Positions 9,081 to 18,374 of a stretch of 64,000 nucleotides of DNA are shown here, one piece after another. A program made the position numbers and the translations under genes. Position 1 is the first letter of the stretch; every line of letters starts with the position of its first letter. The notes under the pieces were generated by a model. The model was not told where the DNA came from, made no database searches, and was given only the letters and a program-made list of their open reading frames with translations. Origin of the DNA: CAVXHQ01 sp963761735 (GTDB lineage Bacteria; Pseudomonadota; Alphaproteobacteria; Rhodobacterales; Rhodobacteraceae); NCBI GenBank assembly GCA_963761735.1, contig CAVXHQ010000007.1, positions 338,705-402,704 of the forward strand, written 5' to 3'.

Positions 9081-10580
9081 CTACTCCGCCATTTTCCACG
9101 GTAGGAAGTCATCGACGCGGGTGATCTTGTAGTCCGGGATGCGAGCGAGCGTGTCTGCGAGCCAGGCCTGCGGGTCGACGCCGTTCAGCTTGGCGGTTTC
9201 GATCAGGGTGTAGGCGATGGCGGCGGCGCGGCCGCCGGTCAGTGATCCGACGAAGAGATAATTCTTCCTGCCGATCGCGACGGATCGCATCGCACGCTCG
9301 GCCGTGTTGTTATCCAGTTCCAGGACACCGTGATCGAGATACGGCTGGAGCCGCTTCATGCGGGTCAGGGCATAGCGGATCGCCGCGGCCAATGGCGACT
9401 TGCCGGAAATGGATGGCAGCTGGAGGTGCAGCCATGCCTCGAGATCGTCGAAGACGGGCTTCGCCTTCGCTTGCCGGATCTCGACGCGAAGGTCTGGCGG
9501 TGACCCTCTCGCTTCTTTCTCGACTGCGTAGAGTTGGGCGATGCGCAGGACGGCTTCGTCGGCGATGGCCGAGCCCTGCGCTCTATGGATGTCGACAAAC
9601 TTTCGTCTGACATGAGCCATGCAGGCGACCTCGCGGATGTCGCCGGACCGGTAGAGGTCCTCGAACCCGGCGTATCCATCCGCATGCATCCAGCCGCGAT
9701 ATCCTGACAGGTGATCCTTTGGGTGCTGGCCCTTCCGGTCGGGCGAGAAGCGATACCAGCTGGCGGGCGCGGCATCCCCGCCCCAGGGCCGTTCGTCTCG
9801 CCCATAGGCCCAGAGCCGCGCTGTCGCGGTTTTTCCCATGCCGGGCGCCAGCATCTTCACCGGCGTGTCGTCTGCGAAGATGGCTTCGCCCGACAGCACA
9901 TGTCGTCCGATGGCGTCGGCCAGCGGTTCAAGCAGCGCCGTCGACTTGCCGACCCAGTCGGCCAACGTCGAGCGGTCCAGGTCCAGCCCGTCGCGCTCGA
10001 AGATCTGGCTTTGACGATAGAGCGGCAAGTGGTCGGCGTATTTGGAGACCAGTACATGCGCCAGCAGACCTGGCCCGGGGCGCCCGCGCTCGATGGGGCG
10101 CGACGGCATGGGCGCTTGCGTGAAGGCCTCGCAGCCGGAACACGCAAAGCGCGGCCGCACGATGCGGTTCACGATGAACCGGCCGGGCACATACTCCAGC
10201 TCCTCGGTCACATCCTCGCCCAGACGGCGCAGTCGACCGCCGCACTTGGCGCAATCATCGCCGCCGGTCGTCAACTCGACTTCCATCCGCGGGATGTGAT
10301 CCGGGATCGGACGGCGCTTCGGCTTGTCCTTCGGCTCCTCATCGGGAAGCCGCAGCTTGGCCGTCATCTTGGCGATCGAGATCTCGCTGGCTTCCAGTGC
10401 CAGCTGAAGCTGCTCGATAATCTCCGATGAGGCGCCGAACCGAGAGTTGCGGTGCCCGGCCAGCTGATGGCGCAGCTTCTCGATGAGCATCGCCTGCGAC
10501 TTCACTTCGGCCAGCAAAAGGGCCGTGAAGCGGCGTAGTTCATCGGGATCTTCCGGCAGGGATTGGGCCACGTCAAGCAT
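9081..10580 (-). CDS. tnpC: IS66-family transposase TnpC
   Basis: A 499-residue DDE transposase. The N-terminal region is a leucine-zipper/helical part (RRFTALLLAEVKSQAMLIEK). A zinc-finger-like CAKCGGRLRRLG and CSGC follow. The catalytic core starts with IFADDTPVKML, continues with WMHADGYAGFEDL and ends with the Glu in NTAERAMRSVAIGRKNYLF. The C-terminal IS66 extension (WLADTLARIPDYKITRVDDF) is present. The length is normal for the family. It is the last gene of the element, 59 bp beyond tnpB. Confidence 0.95.
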   Translation of the reverse strand: MLDVAQSLPEDPDELRRFTALLLAEVKSQAMLIEKLRHQLAGHRNSRFGASSEIIEQLQLALEASEISIAKMTAKLRLPDEEPKDKPKRRPIPDHIPRMEVELTTGGDDCAKCGGRLRRLGEDVTEELEYVPGRFIVNRIVRPRFACSGCEAFTQAPMPSRPIERGRPGPGLLAHVLVSKYADHLPLYRQSQIFERDGLDLDRSTLADWVGKSTALLEPLADAIGRHVLSGEAIFADDTPVKMLAPGMGKTATARLWAYGRDERPWGGDAAPASWYRFSPDRKGQHPKDHLSGYRGWMHADGYAGFEDLYRSGDIREVACMAHVRRKFVDIHRAQGSAIADEAVLRIAQLYAVEKEARGSPPDLRVEIRQAKAKPVFDDLEAWLHLQLPSISGKSPLAAAIRYALTRMKRLQPYLDHGVLELDNNTAERAMRSVAIGRKNYLFVGSLTGGRAAAIAYTLIETAKLNGVDPQAWLADTLARIPDYKITRVDDFLPWKMAE

Positions 10581-10639
10581 GCCAAACTATAGCAAAACAT
10601 GGCTGCGGCGGGAATCCTGAATGCCCTCGACAGGGCAAT

Positions 10640-10987
10640 TTATCCTGCCTTGAGCGGCTTCCAGCTACGCTGCGGGGCCCGCCAGTCGATGCCCTCCAGG
10701 AGCATCGCCAACTGCGCCGCCGTCAGGGAGATCTTACCCTCCTTCGCCGACGGCCAGACGAACCGGCCCTTCTCAAGGCGCTTCGAGAACAAGCACGCGC
10801 CCTGGCCATCCCACCAGATGATCTTGATCAGATCGCCACGCCGCCCGCGGAACACAAACAGGTGGCCAGCGAACGGGTCCTGCTTCAGCGCCGTCTCAGC
10901 TTGAGCCGCCAGCGTCGTGAACCCCCGTCGCATGTCTGTGACACCGGCCGCCAGCCAGACCCGCGTGTTCGACGGGACCGGGATCAT
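10640..10987 (-). CDS. tnpB: IS66-family accessory protein TnpB (Orf2)
   Basis: A 115-residue IS66 Orf2 protein, recognisable from VWLAAGVTDMRRGFTTLAAQ and GDLIKIIWWDGQGACLFSKR. It is needed with TnpA and TnpC for transposition in studied IS66 members, although its biochemical role is unclear. The start overlaps the tnpA stop by 4 bp (ATGA), indicating translational coupling. No defect is visible. Confidence 0.93.
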   Translation of the reverse strand: MIPVPSNTRVWLAAGVTDMRRGFTTLAAQAETALKQDPFAGHLFVFRGRRGDLIKIIWWDGQGACLFSKRLEKGRFVWPSAKEGKISLTAAQLAMLLEGIDWRAPQRSWKPLKAG

Positions 10988-11364
10988 GGCGACAGGCCCC
11001 GGATCAGCCGGGCCAGCGCCTCGGGATCGTAGGTGCCCACAATCCGCAGTCGGTGACCACCTGCGACATCGATCTCGATTGTGCCAGGATCAGCGGTCGG
11101 ATCAGACACCGCGTCATGATCCCTCCACTCCGGCTGATCGACGATCTCAACCGGCAGGAAGCCAGCGACATCCGCAGCGCATATCTCGACCACCGGTTCG
11201 GCGGTGGGGGCGTATCGAGGATCCCGCAGCCATTTGAAGATCATGTTGGCGTTCATCGCATATCGACGCGCAACCTGCGCCACCGACACATCCGGCGCTG
11301 CCGTCTGAAAGCAGATCGAGCGCTTCTCCTCGTCGCTCCAGAGCCGTCTCGCACGACGCGCCAT
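10984..11364 (-). CDS. tnpA: IS66-family accessory protein TnpA (transposase HTH)
   Basis: A 126-residue protein with an N-terminal HTH of the IS3/IS66 type (RRLWSDEEKRSICFQTAAPD, VSVAQVARRYAMNANMIFKW), probably a DNA-binding subunit. The C-terminal part is acidic and poorly conserved in the family. It is the first gene of the element, starting 86 bp inside the right terminal repeat. Between start codon and IS end lies a perfect inverted repeat, TAGTGTCCGCT and its complement, around an ATCCTA-like centre (11381-11404), which may be part of the promoter. Confidence 0.9.
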   Translation of the reverse strand: MARRARRLWSDEEKRSICFQTAAPDVSVAQVARRYAMNANMIFKWLRDPRYAPTAEPVVEICAADVAGFLPVEIVDQPEWRDHDAVSDPTADPGTIEIDVAGGHRLRIVGTYDPEALARLIRGLSP

Positions 11365-12466
11365 CGATCGCCCCTTAGTGTCCGCTATCCTAAGCGGACA
11401 CTATCCCTCACTCCCTATGCGCGGCAGTGCAGGGAGACCGTACGGTTACCATCTATGCGCCTTTTCTTGCGGTCGGTCTCTTGGCCGCCCCTACGCTCGG
11501 ACACGCGGAAGACACTCTGACGATCGGCGTCATTGAACTTTTCGGAGGTCCGTTCTTTGCAGAAGCAAGAAGCGGGATCGCGGACGCCGTGGGCGATCGT
11601 GATATCGAGATCCTGATCGAGAATGCGGAGGGCGACGTCGCAAAAGAAGCCAACCTCATCCAGACGTTTATCACCCGTCAGGTCGACGCGATCATGATCT
11701 CCGCACAGTCTCCTGTCGGCTCGATCGCTGCCATGCGATTGGCGCAAGAGGCAGGAATTCCGGTGGTGTGCTATGATACATGTCTCGCGCCCCCGGAGGA
11801 TCAGGAGCTGTCACTCGCTTTTGTTACCAGCGATAACCGTGGGCTCGGTGTGACGACGGGCGAACAAGCCGCCAACTACATCCGGGACGAACTGGGTGGA
11901 ACGGCGCAGATGATCATGCTGACCTGCGAAACGTTCGACGTCTGCAAAGCGCGGCGGGAAGGGCTCGACGAAGCATTGGAGGGGCTCGACGTGACGCTTC
12001 TGGATGAGCAGGAAGCATTTCAACTCGACACTGCGCGCCCGATCGCGGACGCGATGCTTGCGGCAAACCCCGATGTCACCGTGTTCATTGCGCAAAATGA
12101 CGGGGCCGCCATCGCAGCAGGCCAGGCTGTCGAAGATGCAGGACTTGTCGATCAGGTGAAGGTTTTCGCCATCGACATCAATCCCCAGGTCGCTCGGATG
12201 ATCGCGGACTCCGAAGGGGCCATCGAGTGGGCGACCGGCCAGGATCCCTACGCCATGGGATACGACGGGATCCTGAATGCCATCATGGCAGCGAGAGGGG
12301 AGCCCATCGAGACCTACTACCAGTTTACCCCTTCCCCGACTTTTTCGAGAGCAGATCCGACCTCGGCAGAGGAATACTACCAGTCACGCTGACGGGTAGC
12401 CGGGTTTTGGAGTGGGCTGCCGTCTAGTGCTGGTCCGCTCCAACTGTTGATCGGTGGGAGAACAAC

Positions 12467-13369
12467 ATGAACATTGCAGTTCAGGCCGGAGAATCCGGCT
12501 CGATATCGGCACCCCTGCAGAACTCTGGCGCTCTCCTTGCGTGGGGCGACCAAGGTCTATGGCGGGGTGACCGCTCTTGAGGATGTAAACTTCGATCTTG
12601 CTCCGGGCGAAGTCCGGGCCTTGATCGGAAAGAACGGCGCGGGGAAATCGACTCTCGTCAAGATCCTGTCGGGTGTCGTCTCTCCGACGAATGGACTCCT
12701 CCAGGTAGGAGATGCACGGGCATCGTTCACGAAGCCTTCCGATGCGAAGGCTGCCGGGATTGCAACTGTACACCAGGAACTGTCCATCGCTCCGAATCTT
12801 ACGGTTGCCGAGAATATCTTTCTTGGCCGCTGGCGCGCCGTCGCTTCTCACGGACCGTTTCTGAATATTCGCGAACTGAACCGCAAAGCTGTGGATGTGC
12901 TTCGCATTCTCGATGTCACGATGTCCGTCACCCAGCGATGCAGCTCGCTGTCTGTCGCTCAACAGCAGATTATCGAGATCGCCCGTGCGATCGCCGAGCG
13001 ACCGCGCGTCCTGATCCTTGATGAGCCGACCAGTTCGCTGCCCCCATCCGAGGTGAGTGTCCTTCTCGGGATAATTAAACGCCTTTCCGGCGAAGGCATT
13101 GCCGTCGTTTTCGTATCGCATCGCATGGACGAAATACCGCGTGTGGCGGATTCCATCACAGTCCTGCGGGACGGCCGCCATGTCGCGACAGGCCCAATCG
13201 CAGAATTTTCGACCAGCCGTGTCGTCGATCTCATGACCGGAGGGGCAACTCTTGTCGAGATCAACGACAAACGACAGCCGAGAAGCCCAGGAGAGCTGCG
13301 GCTGAAAGTTTCCGACCTTCAGGCCGGACTGCTCGACGGTATCGGATTCGAACTCAAATCCGGTGAAAT
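12467..13369 (+). pseudogene. Sugar ABC transporter ATP-binding protein 1, frameshifted and truncated by IS21
   Basis: The best start is the ATG at 12467 behind GGTGGGAGAACAAC, reading MNIAVQAGESGSISAP. The ATPase itself continues in a different frame: LALSLRGATKVYGGVTALE, Walker A GKNGAGKST, signature LSVAQQQ and Walker B RVLILDEPTSS. The two frames are joined if one base is removed around CTGCAG (12515-12520). This is the first half of an RbsA/MglA-type double ATPase. The second half starts (LLDGIGFELKSGEI) and stops dead at the IS21 terminal repeat at 13370. The missing C-terminal half is not found beyond the IS element, where a different ATPase gene begins. It lies 74 bp behind the binding-protein gene. 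Confidence 0.85.
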
Positions 13370-13477
13370 TGTGAATCCCGGAGGCAAACTGGGCCACGGA
13401 AACGGTGGGATTACCTGACCGTCGCGGAGTAAAATTCTGCCATTCTGAGACCCGGGGCGGAAGCTGAGGGTCGGGAG

Positions 13478-14977
13478 ATGTATTCTGTGGAACTGTATAC
13501 CCGGGTGCGCAGAGCGTGCCATGTCGAGGGCATGAGTGAGCGCGAGGCGGGGCGGAAGTTCGGGATCGACCGCAAGACAGTGTCGAAGATCCTGAAGCAT
13601 TCGGTTCCGCCGGGATATCGGCGCCAAGCGATGCCGCAGCGTCCCAAGCTTGATCCCTTTGTGCCGGTGATCGACCAGATCCTCGAAGAGGATAAGAGCA
13701 AACTCAAGAAACAGCGGCACACTGCCAAGCGAATTCATGCGCGGCTGCGCGACGAGCATGGCTTTACGGGCGGGATCACCATCGTCACTGATTATGTGCG
13801 TGAGAAGAAGCGGCGGACGCGGGAAGTGTTCGTGCCGCTGTCGCATGCGCCGGGCCATGTTCAGGTCGATTTCGGCGAAACGCTGGGCGTGATTGCCGGT
13901 GTTGAGTGTAAGCTGCACTACTTTGCGATGGCGCTTCCGCATTCGGATGCGTTCTTCATCAAGACCTACCCCGCCGAGACGACCGAGGCGTTTTGTGATG
14001 GCCACAACGCCGCTTTTGCATTCTTCGGCGGCGTGCCCTTGTCGATCCTCTACGACAATACAACGATCGCAGTGGCGAAAATCCTGGGCGATGGCCTCCG
14101 GTTGCGCACCCGCGTCTTTTCGGAATTGCAGTCGCATTACCTGTTCGACGACAAGTTCGGCCGACCGGGCAAAGGCAATGACAAAGGCAACGTCGAGGGG
14201 GTGATCGGATATGGGCGGCGCAACTTCCTCGTTCCCGCGCCGCGGTCCGACAGCTTCGATGCGTTGAACACCTGGCTGGAAGATCAGTGCCTGACGCGAC
14301 AGGGCGACATTGTGCGTGGTCATACCGAGACTGTCGGTGAACGTCTGATGCGGGATCTCAATGCGCTGATGGCGCTGCCGACCACCCCTTACGATGCTTG
14401 CGACAGGGTCAGCACCCGGGCGACATCGATCTCCATGGTCCGTTATCGCAACAATGACTACTCGGTGCCTGTCGCTCATGCCCATCACGAGGTTCAGGTT
14501 CGTGGGTATGTCCATGAGGTTGTGATCGGCTGCGGGGCCGAGGTGATTGCCCACCACCGCCGGTCCTACGACAAGGCGGACATGGTATTTGATCCGATGC
14601 ATTACCTGCCGCTGTTGGAGCAAAAGGTTGGGGCGCTGGATCAAGCCGCACCGCTGCAAGGCTGGGATCTGCCGGATGAGTTCGCCACCCTGCGCCGACT
14701 GTTGGAGGCGCGGATGGGGAAGAAGGGCAAGCGCGAATATGTTCAGGTTTTACGTCTGCTGGAAACGTTCGAACTGACCCATCTGCATGGTGCGATCCGG
14801 CAGGCGCTCGATCTCGGGGCCATCGGCTATGATGCTGTGAAGCATCTTGTCCTGTGCCGGATCGAGAGGCGTCCGCCACGGCTGGATCTCGATATTTATC
14901 CCTATCTGCCCAGAGCACAGGTCGGGACGACAGACCCGGCCAGCTACATGAGCCTGATGTCGGGGGTGCCGACATGA
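13478..14977 (+). CDS. istA: IS21-family transposase IstA
   Basis: A 499-residue DDE integrase-type transposase. The N-terminal HTH reads GMSEREAGRKFGIDRKTVSK (residues 18-37). The catalytic triad is visible as Asp131 in HVQVDFGE, Asp193 in SILYDNTTIAV and Glu240 in KGNVEGVIGYGRRNF. A C-terminal beta-barrel-like region (NDYSVPVAHAHHEVQVRGYV) follows. The length and motifs are those of an intact IstA. It overlaps istB by the usual 4 bp, so both proteins are probably made and the element may be active. Confidence 0.95.
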   Translation: MYSVELYTRVRRACHVEGMSEREAGRKFGIDRKTVSKILKHSVPPGYRRQAMPQRPKLDPFVPVIDQILEEDKSKLKKQRHTAKRIHARLRDEHGFTGGITIVTDYVREKKRRTREVFVPLSHAPGHVQVDFGETLGVIAGVECKLHYFAMALPHSDAFFIKTYPAETTEAFCDGHNAAFAFFGGVPLSILYDNTTIAVAKILGDGLRLRTRVFSELQSHYLFDDKFGRPGKGNDKGNVEGVIGYGRRNFLVPAPRSDSFDALNTWLEDQCLTRQGDIVRGHTETVGERLMRDLNALMALPTTPYDACDRVSTRATSISMVRYRNNDYSVPVAHAHHEVQVRGYVHEVVIGCGAEVIAHHRRSYDKADMVFDPMHYLPLLEQKVGALDQAAPLQGWDLPDEFATLRRLLEARMGKKGKREYVQVLRLLETFELTHLHGAIRQALDLGAIGYDAVKHLVLCRIERRPPRLDLDIYPYLPRAQVGTTDPASYMSLMSGVPT

Positions 14978-15726
14978 GCGACACTCCGCAGGTCTTATTG
15001 CAGCATCACCTCAAGGCGCTCCGACTGCCGACCTTCAAGAGCGAATATGGCAAGCTGGCCCGTCAGTGTGCGGCAGAGGGCAAGGATCATGTTCAATATC
15101 TGCTGCGGCTTTGCGAACTGGAGCTGATCGAACGCGAACGCCGGATGGTTGAGCGGCGGATCAAAGCCGCGAAGTTCCCGGCCACCAAGAGCCTCGACAG
15201 TTTCGACTTCAAGGCGATCCCGTCGCTCAACAAGGTCTTGACCATGGAGCTGGCACGTTGCGAATACGCTGATCGCCGCGAGAACATTATTGCTCTGGGT
15301 CCATCGGGAACCGGCAAGACCCACATTGCCTTGGGGCTTGGTCTCGCCGCTTGCCAGAAGGGCCTGAAGGTCCGCTTCACGACGGCCGCCGCGCTGGTGC
15401 ATGAGTTGATCGAGGCAGCCGATGATCGGCGTCTGCAGCGCCTGCAAAAGCTGATTGTCAGTCAGGATCTGTTGATCATTGACGAACTTGGCTTCGTTCC
15501 CCTGAGCAAATCCGGCGCGGAGTTGCTGTTCGAAGTCATCTCGCAGCGCTATGAGCGAGGATCAATCGTCATCACGTCCAATCTGCCGTTTGATGAATGG
15601 ACCGAAGTCTTCGGATCCGAGCGCCTTACCGGCGCCATCCTCGACCGCCTGACCCACCATGTTCACATCCTGGAAATGAACGGCGACAGCTACCGGCTGC
15701 GACAGAGCCGCAAACTCCAAGACTGA
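14974..15726 (+). CDS. istB: IS21-family ATPase IstB
   Basis: A 250-residue DnaC-like AAA+ helper ATPase that works with IstA in target selection. Walker A is GPSGTGKTHIALGLG and Walker B is DLLIIDELGFV; the sensor region reads GSIVITSNLPFDEW. The ATG at 14974 overlaps the istA stop codon. The protein ends with GDSYRLRQSRK, the usual IstB tail. Confidence 0.95.
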   Translation: MSDTPQVLLQHHLKALRLPTFKSEYGKLARQCAAEGKDHVQYLLRLCELELIERERRMVERRIKAAKFPATKSLDSFDFKAIPSLNKVLTMELARCEYADRRENIIALGPSGTGKTHIALGLGLAACQKGLKVRFTTAAALVHELIEAADDRRLQRLQKLIVSQDLLIIDELGFVPLSKSGAELLFEVISQRYERGSIVITSNLPFDEWTEVFGSERLTGAILDRLTHHVHILEMNGDSYRLRQSRKLQD

Positions 15727-16274
15727 AACCGCAAAAACAGCAGCAATGCTGGCCTGCGGCCAGCGCACTCTGGCGCGCGTCAGCTACTTGGCGAGCACAC
15801 GCGCCAGAGCGCCGCGAACATCCAGGCCGTGGCCCCATTTTGCGCCGGTAAATGGTCCCTTTTGTCGCCGAGATTGACACAAGGGTGAGGTGCACTGCCT
15901 TGCCGGTGAAAACGGCTCGGGAAAATCGACTCTCATAAAGATCATCTCGGGAGTCGTGAGGCCGACCACGCTGTCTGCGATGGCTGTCGACGGCCAAGTG
16001 GTTACGGACTTCTCGGCCCATCAGAGCACAGGGCTCGGCATTCAGGTGATCTATCAAGATCTGTCGCTATTCCCGAATCTCATGGTCTACGAAAACATCT
16101 CGTTTCGCAGCCAACTCGGCGGGACTCAGATTCACTGACCGGCGCACGATGCGCGTCGATGCAAAGAGCGCCCTGGAACGCATCGGAGCGGATATCGTGT
16201 CAGGCGACACGACAAACTGGCCCTCTGGCGACATGAGGAACTGGCCCCCTCGATAAGCTGAGAGGGAAGTCTGG

Positions 16275-17577
16275 ATGACCAATCGAACAGTTGAGACGCT
16301 GCCGCAGACCGAGGGTCTGCGGAGGGATGAGATGAAGGAGCCGGATGATGTTTCGGCCATGCTGAGGCTGAAGTTTCTCGGATGGGGAGCCCGCCGGATT
16401 TCTGCGGAGCTTGGGTGCTCGAGGACGACTGCACGGCGATGGTTGAAGGAGGGGACGTGGCGCAGGGCGTCACCGCCACCGCGATCGAAGGCGTTGGATG
16501 GCCTGGAGGGTTGGGTCGAGGAGCGGTTTCGCCGCCATGCGGGCAACGCAGATGTGGTCCGTCAGGAGCTTGTCGCCGAGAAGGGCATCGAGGTAAGCCT
16601 TCGCACGGTCGAACGGGCGGTGGCGCATCTGCGTCAGGAGCTGCGGGCCGAGGCGCGGGCAACGGTGCGCTTTGAGACGCGGCCGGGCCAGCAGTTGCAG
16701 ATCGACTTCGGGCAGCGGCGGGTCGAGATCGGCGGCGTGTCGCGGCAGGTGTCGTTCTTCGTGGCGACGCTGGGTTATTCCCGCCGCATCCACGTGCGGG
16801 CCTTCGCGGGCGAGCGGCAGGAGAACTGGTTTGAAGGCATGGAGAGCGCCTTCGCGTCGTTCGGCGGCGTGCCGGAAGAGGTGCTGCTCGACAATGCCCG
16901 CGCACTGATCCTGAGCCACGACATTGCCAGCCGCGAGGTCGTGGTGAACCCGAAGCTGCATGCCTTTGCCCGGCACTGGGGCTTTCAGGTAAAGGCCTGC
17001 GCGCCGTATCGACCCCGGACGAAGGGCAAGGACGAGCGCGGCGTCGGCTACGTGAAGGGCAACGCGATCGCGGGGCGTGCCTTCGAGAAGCTTTGCCGCG
17101 CTGGAAGCTCATCTGGTGCAATGGACCCGCCAGATCGCCGACCTGCGGGTCCATGGCACCACAGGCGAAGCCCCGGGCCTGCGCTTCGCGCGTGACGAAG
17201 CCGGTCACCTGAAGCCCCTCCAGCACTGCGGCTCGTTCATGGCGACGCGCGAACTGAGCCGACGCGTCGCACCTGACTGTGCAGTGGAGATGGACACGAA
17301 TGCCTACTCGGTCCCATGGCGCTTGATCGGCGAGCGGGTCCGCGTGCTGGTCACGGCTGAGACGGTGCGGGTTACCCATGCCGGCGTCGAGGTCGCCTGC
17401 CACCGGCGCAGCGCCGGCCGCCGCGGTCGGATCATCGACCCTGTCCACTTTGCCGGGGTGGCAGGTTCAGCGGGCCGCGCCAGGACACCTGCTGACGGGG
17501 TTGAGGCGCTGATCGGGGTGTCGGCACTGCTGCGCCCCCTCGCCGAGTATGAGGCTGTCGCCGGAGGGGCCTGGTGA
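16275..17577 (+). pseudogene. istA: IS21-family transposase IstA (frameshifted)
   Basis: The N-terminal 275 residues lie in one frame: HTH GARRISAELGCSRTTARRWL, the first catalytic Asp in QQLQIDFGQRRVEI, the second in EEVLLDNARALIL and a Glu region DERGVGYVKGN. At about 17088-17094 the frame shifts, and the C-terminal ~160 residues follow in the next frame (FAALEAHLVQWTRQIADLR, VEMDTNAYSVPWRLIGERV). Removing the C of AAGCTT restores RAFEKFAALEAHLV. IS21 IstA proteins are not known to need a programmed frameshift, so this copy is probably inactive. It ends overlapping istB. Confidence 0.85.
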
Positions 17578-18374
17578 TGGGCGTGCATACGCAGGACGAC
17601 CTTGACCGGATGCTCACGCGACTGAAGTTGACGGCGATGAGGGATCAGCTCGACAGTCTGCTGGACGAAGCCGTTCGGGGGGAGATGACGCTGCGCGATG
17701 CGCTGGCCTTTCTGTGCGAGCGCGAGATCGCCCGCAAAGACCAGCGCCGCATCGACATGAGTTTTGGGCTGGCGAAGTTCCCGTTCGTGCGGGACCTTGG
17801 CGGCTTCGACTTCGCCGCTCAGCCCTCGATCGACCGTTCGCAGATCCGCGACCTTGCCACGGGGCGCTTCATCGCCAACGGCGACGCGCTCCTGTTGCTG
17901 GGCCCTCCCGGCGTCGGCAAGTCGCATCTGGCCGTGGCGCTTGGTCGCGAGGCAATCGTCGCCGGCTACACGGTGCTCTTCACCGGCGCGATGGAACTGG
18001 TGGCGAACCTGGCCAAGGCGCAATCCGAGAACCGCCTTGAAGAGAGGCTGACACACTACGCCAAGCCGAAGCTGCTGATCGTGGACGAACTCGGTTACCT
18101 GCCGCTGGAGCCCGATGCCGCGCATCTGTTCTTCCAGCTCGTCTCACGACGCTACGAGCGCGGCGCCCTGCTCGTCACATCGAACCGCGCGGTCGGCGAA
18201 TGGGGCACCGTCTTCGGTGACGCGGTCGTCGCCACCGCGATCCTTGATCGGCTGCTGCACCACAGTCACGTCGTCACGATCCGGGGCGACAGCTATCGCC
18301 TCCGCGAAAAGCGTCGCAGCGGGCTTTTGCAAAAGCCCGCTGCGACGACCGAAACCATCACTGCATCAACCTGA
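17577..18374 (+). CDS. istB: IS21-family ATPase IstB
   Basis: About 265 residues of an intact IstB AAA+ ATPase: Walker A LLGPPGVGKSHLAVALG, Walker B KLLIVDELGYLPLE and the sensor LLVTSNRAVGEWGTVFGD. The ATG at 17577 is preceded by GGAGGGG at a suitable distance; a GTG at 17574 is the alternative and overlaps the istA stop. The tail GDSYRLREKRRSG is family-typical. Without a full-length IstA in cis it could only help a related element elsewhere. Confidence 0.92.
   Translation: MGVHTQDDLDRMLTRLKLTAMRDQLDSLLDEAVRGEMTLRDALAFLCEREIARKDQRRIDMSFGLAKFPFVRDLGGFDFAAQPSIDRSQIRDLATGRFIANGDALLLLGPPGVGKSHLAVALGREAIVAGYTVLFTGAMELVANLAKAQSENRLEERLTHYAKPKLLIVDELGYLPLEPDAAHLFFQLVSRRYERGALLVTSNRAVGEWGTVFGDAVVATAILDRLLHHSHVVTIRGDSYRLREKRRSGLLQKPAATTETITAST

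Larger units (their letters stand above)
9059..11449 (-). mobile_element. IS66-family insertion sequence, complete, with 8-bp target duplication
   Basis: The element is 2391 bp long. Its left end begins GTAAGCGTCCGG and its right end, read inward, begins GTAACCGTACGG, the GTAA-starting imperfect terminal repeat of IS66 elements. It is flanked by direct repeats of CATCTATG at 9051-9058 and 11450-11457, the 8 bp expected for this family. Joining the flanks restores the binding-protein reading frame exactly, so this is a simple insertion. It carries tnpA, tnpB and tnpC on the minus strand, opposite to the host gene. All three frames are open, so it may still be active. Confidence 0.95.
9034..12392 (+). 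pseudogene. Sugar ABC transporter periplasmic binding protein, split by IS66
   Basis: The original start is the ATG at 9034, behind the SD GGGAGGA (9021-9027). Eight codons (MKKLTHIY) lead into the IS66 element; the coding continues after the second copy of the 8-bp duplication as APFLAVGLLAAPTLGHAED. Together these form a classic signal peptide with an AXA-type cleavage site. The mature part is a Peripla_BP_4 (RbsB-like) sugar-binding protein: IGVIELFGGPFFAEARSG, SAQSPVGSIAAM, a hinge around FIAQNDGAAIAAGQAVED and VFAIDINPQVARMI. The C-terminus is intact, about 320 residues in all. A GTG at 11427, inside the IS end, could start a version with a damaged signal peptide. ATPase and permease genes follow. 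Confidence 0.88.
13370..15879 (+). mobile_element. IS21-family insertion sequence no. 1 (no target duplication)
   Basis: The element is 2510 bp long, with terminal repeats TGTGAATCCCGG (left) and TGTCAATCTCGG (right, read inward); similarity continues for about 25 bp. It carries intact istA and istB overlapping as ATGA. The flanks do not repeat: GTGAAAT on the left, CAAGGGT on the right. The left flank is the middle of one sugar ATPase gene and the right flank is codon ~25 of another. This points to a deletion between two insertion sites rather than a single insertion. Beyond istB (15727-15879) there is a GC-rich inverted repeat but no gene. Confidence 0.92.

Noticed and set aside
17077..17100. 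Programmed frameshift in the second istA
   Set aside because: No slippery heptamer is visible, and IS21 istA genes are normally read without frameshifting; a one-base insertion is simpler.
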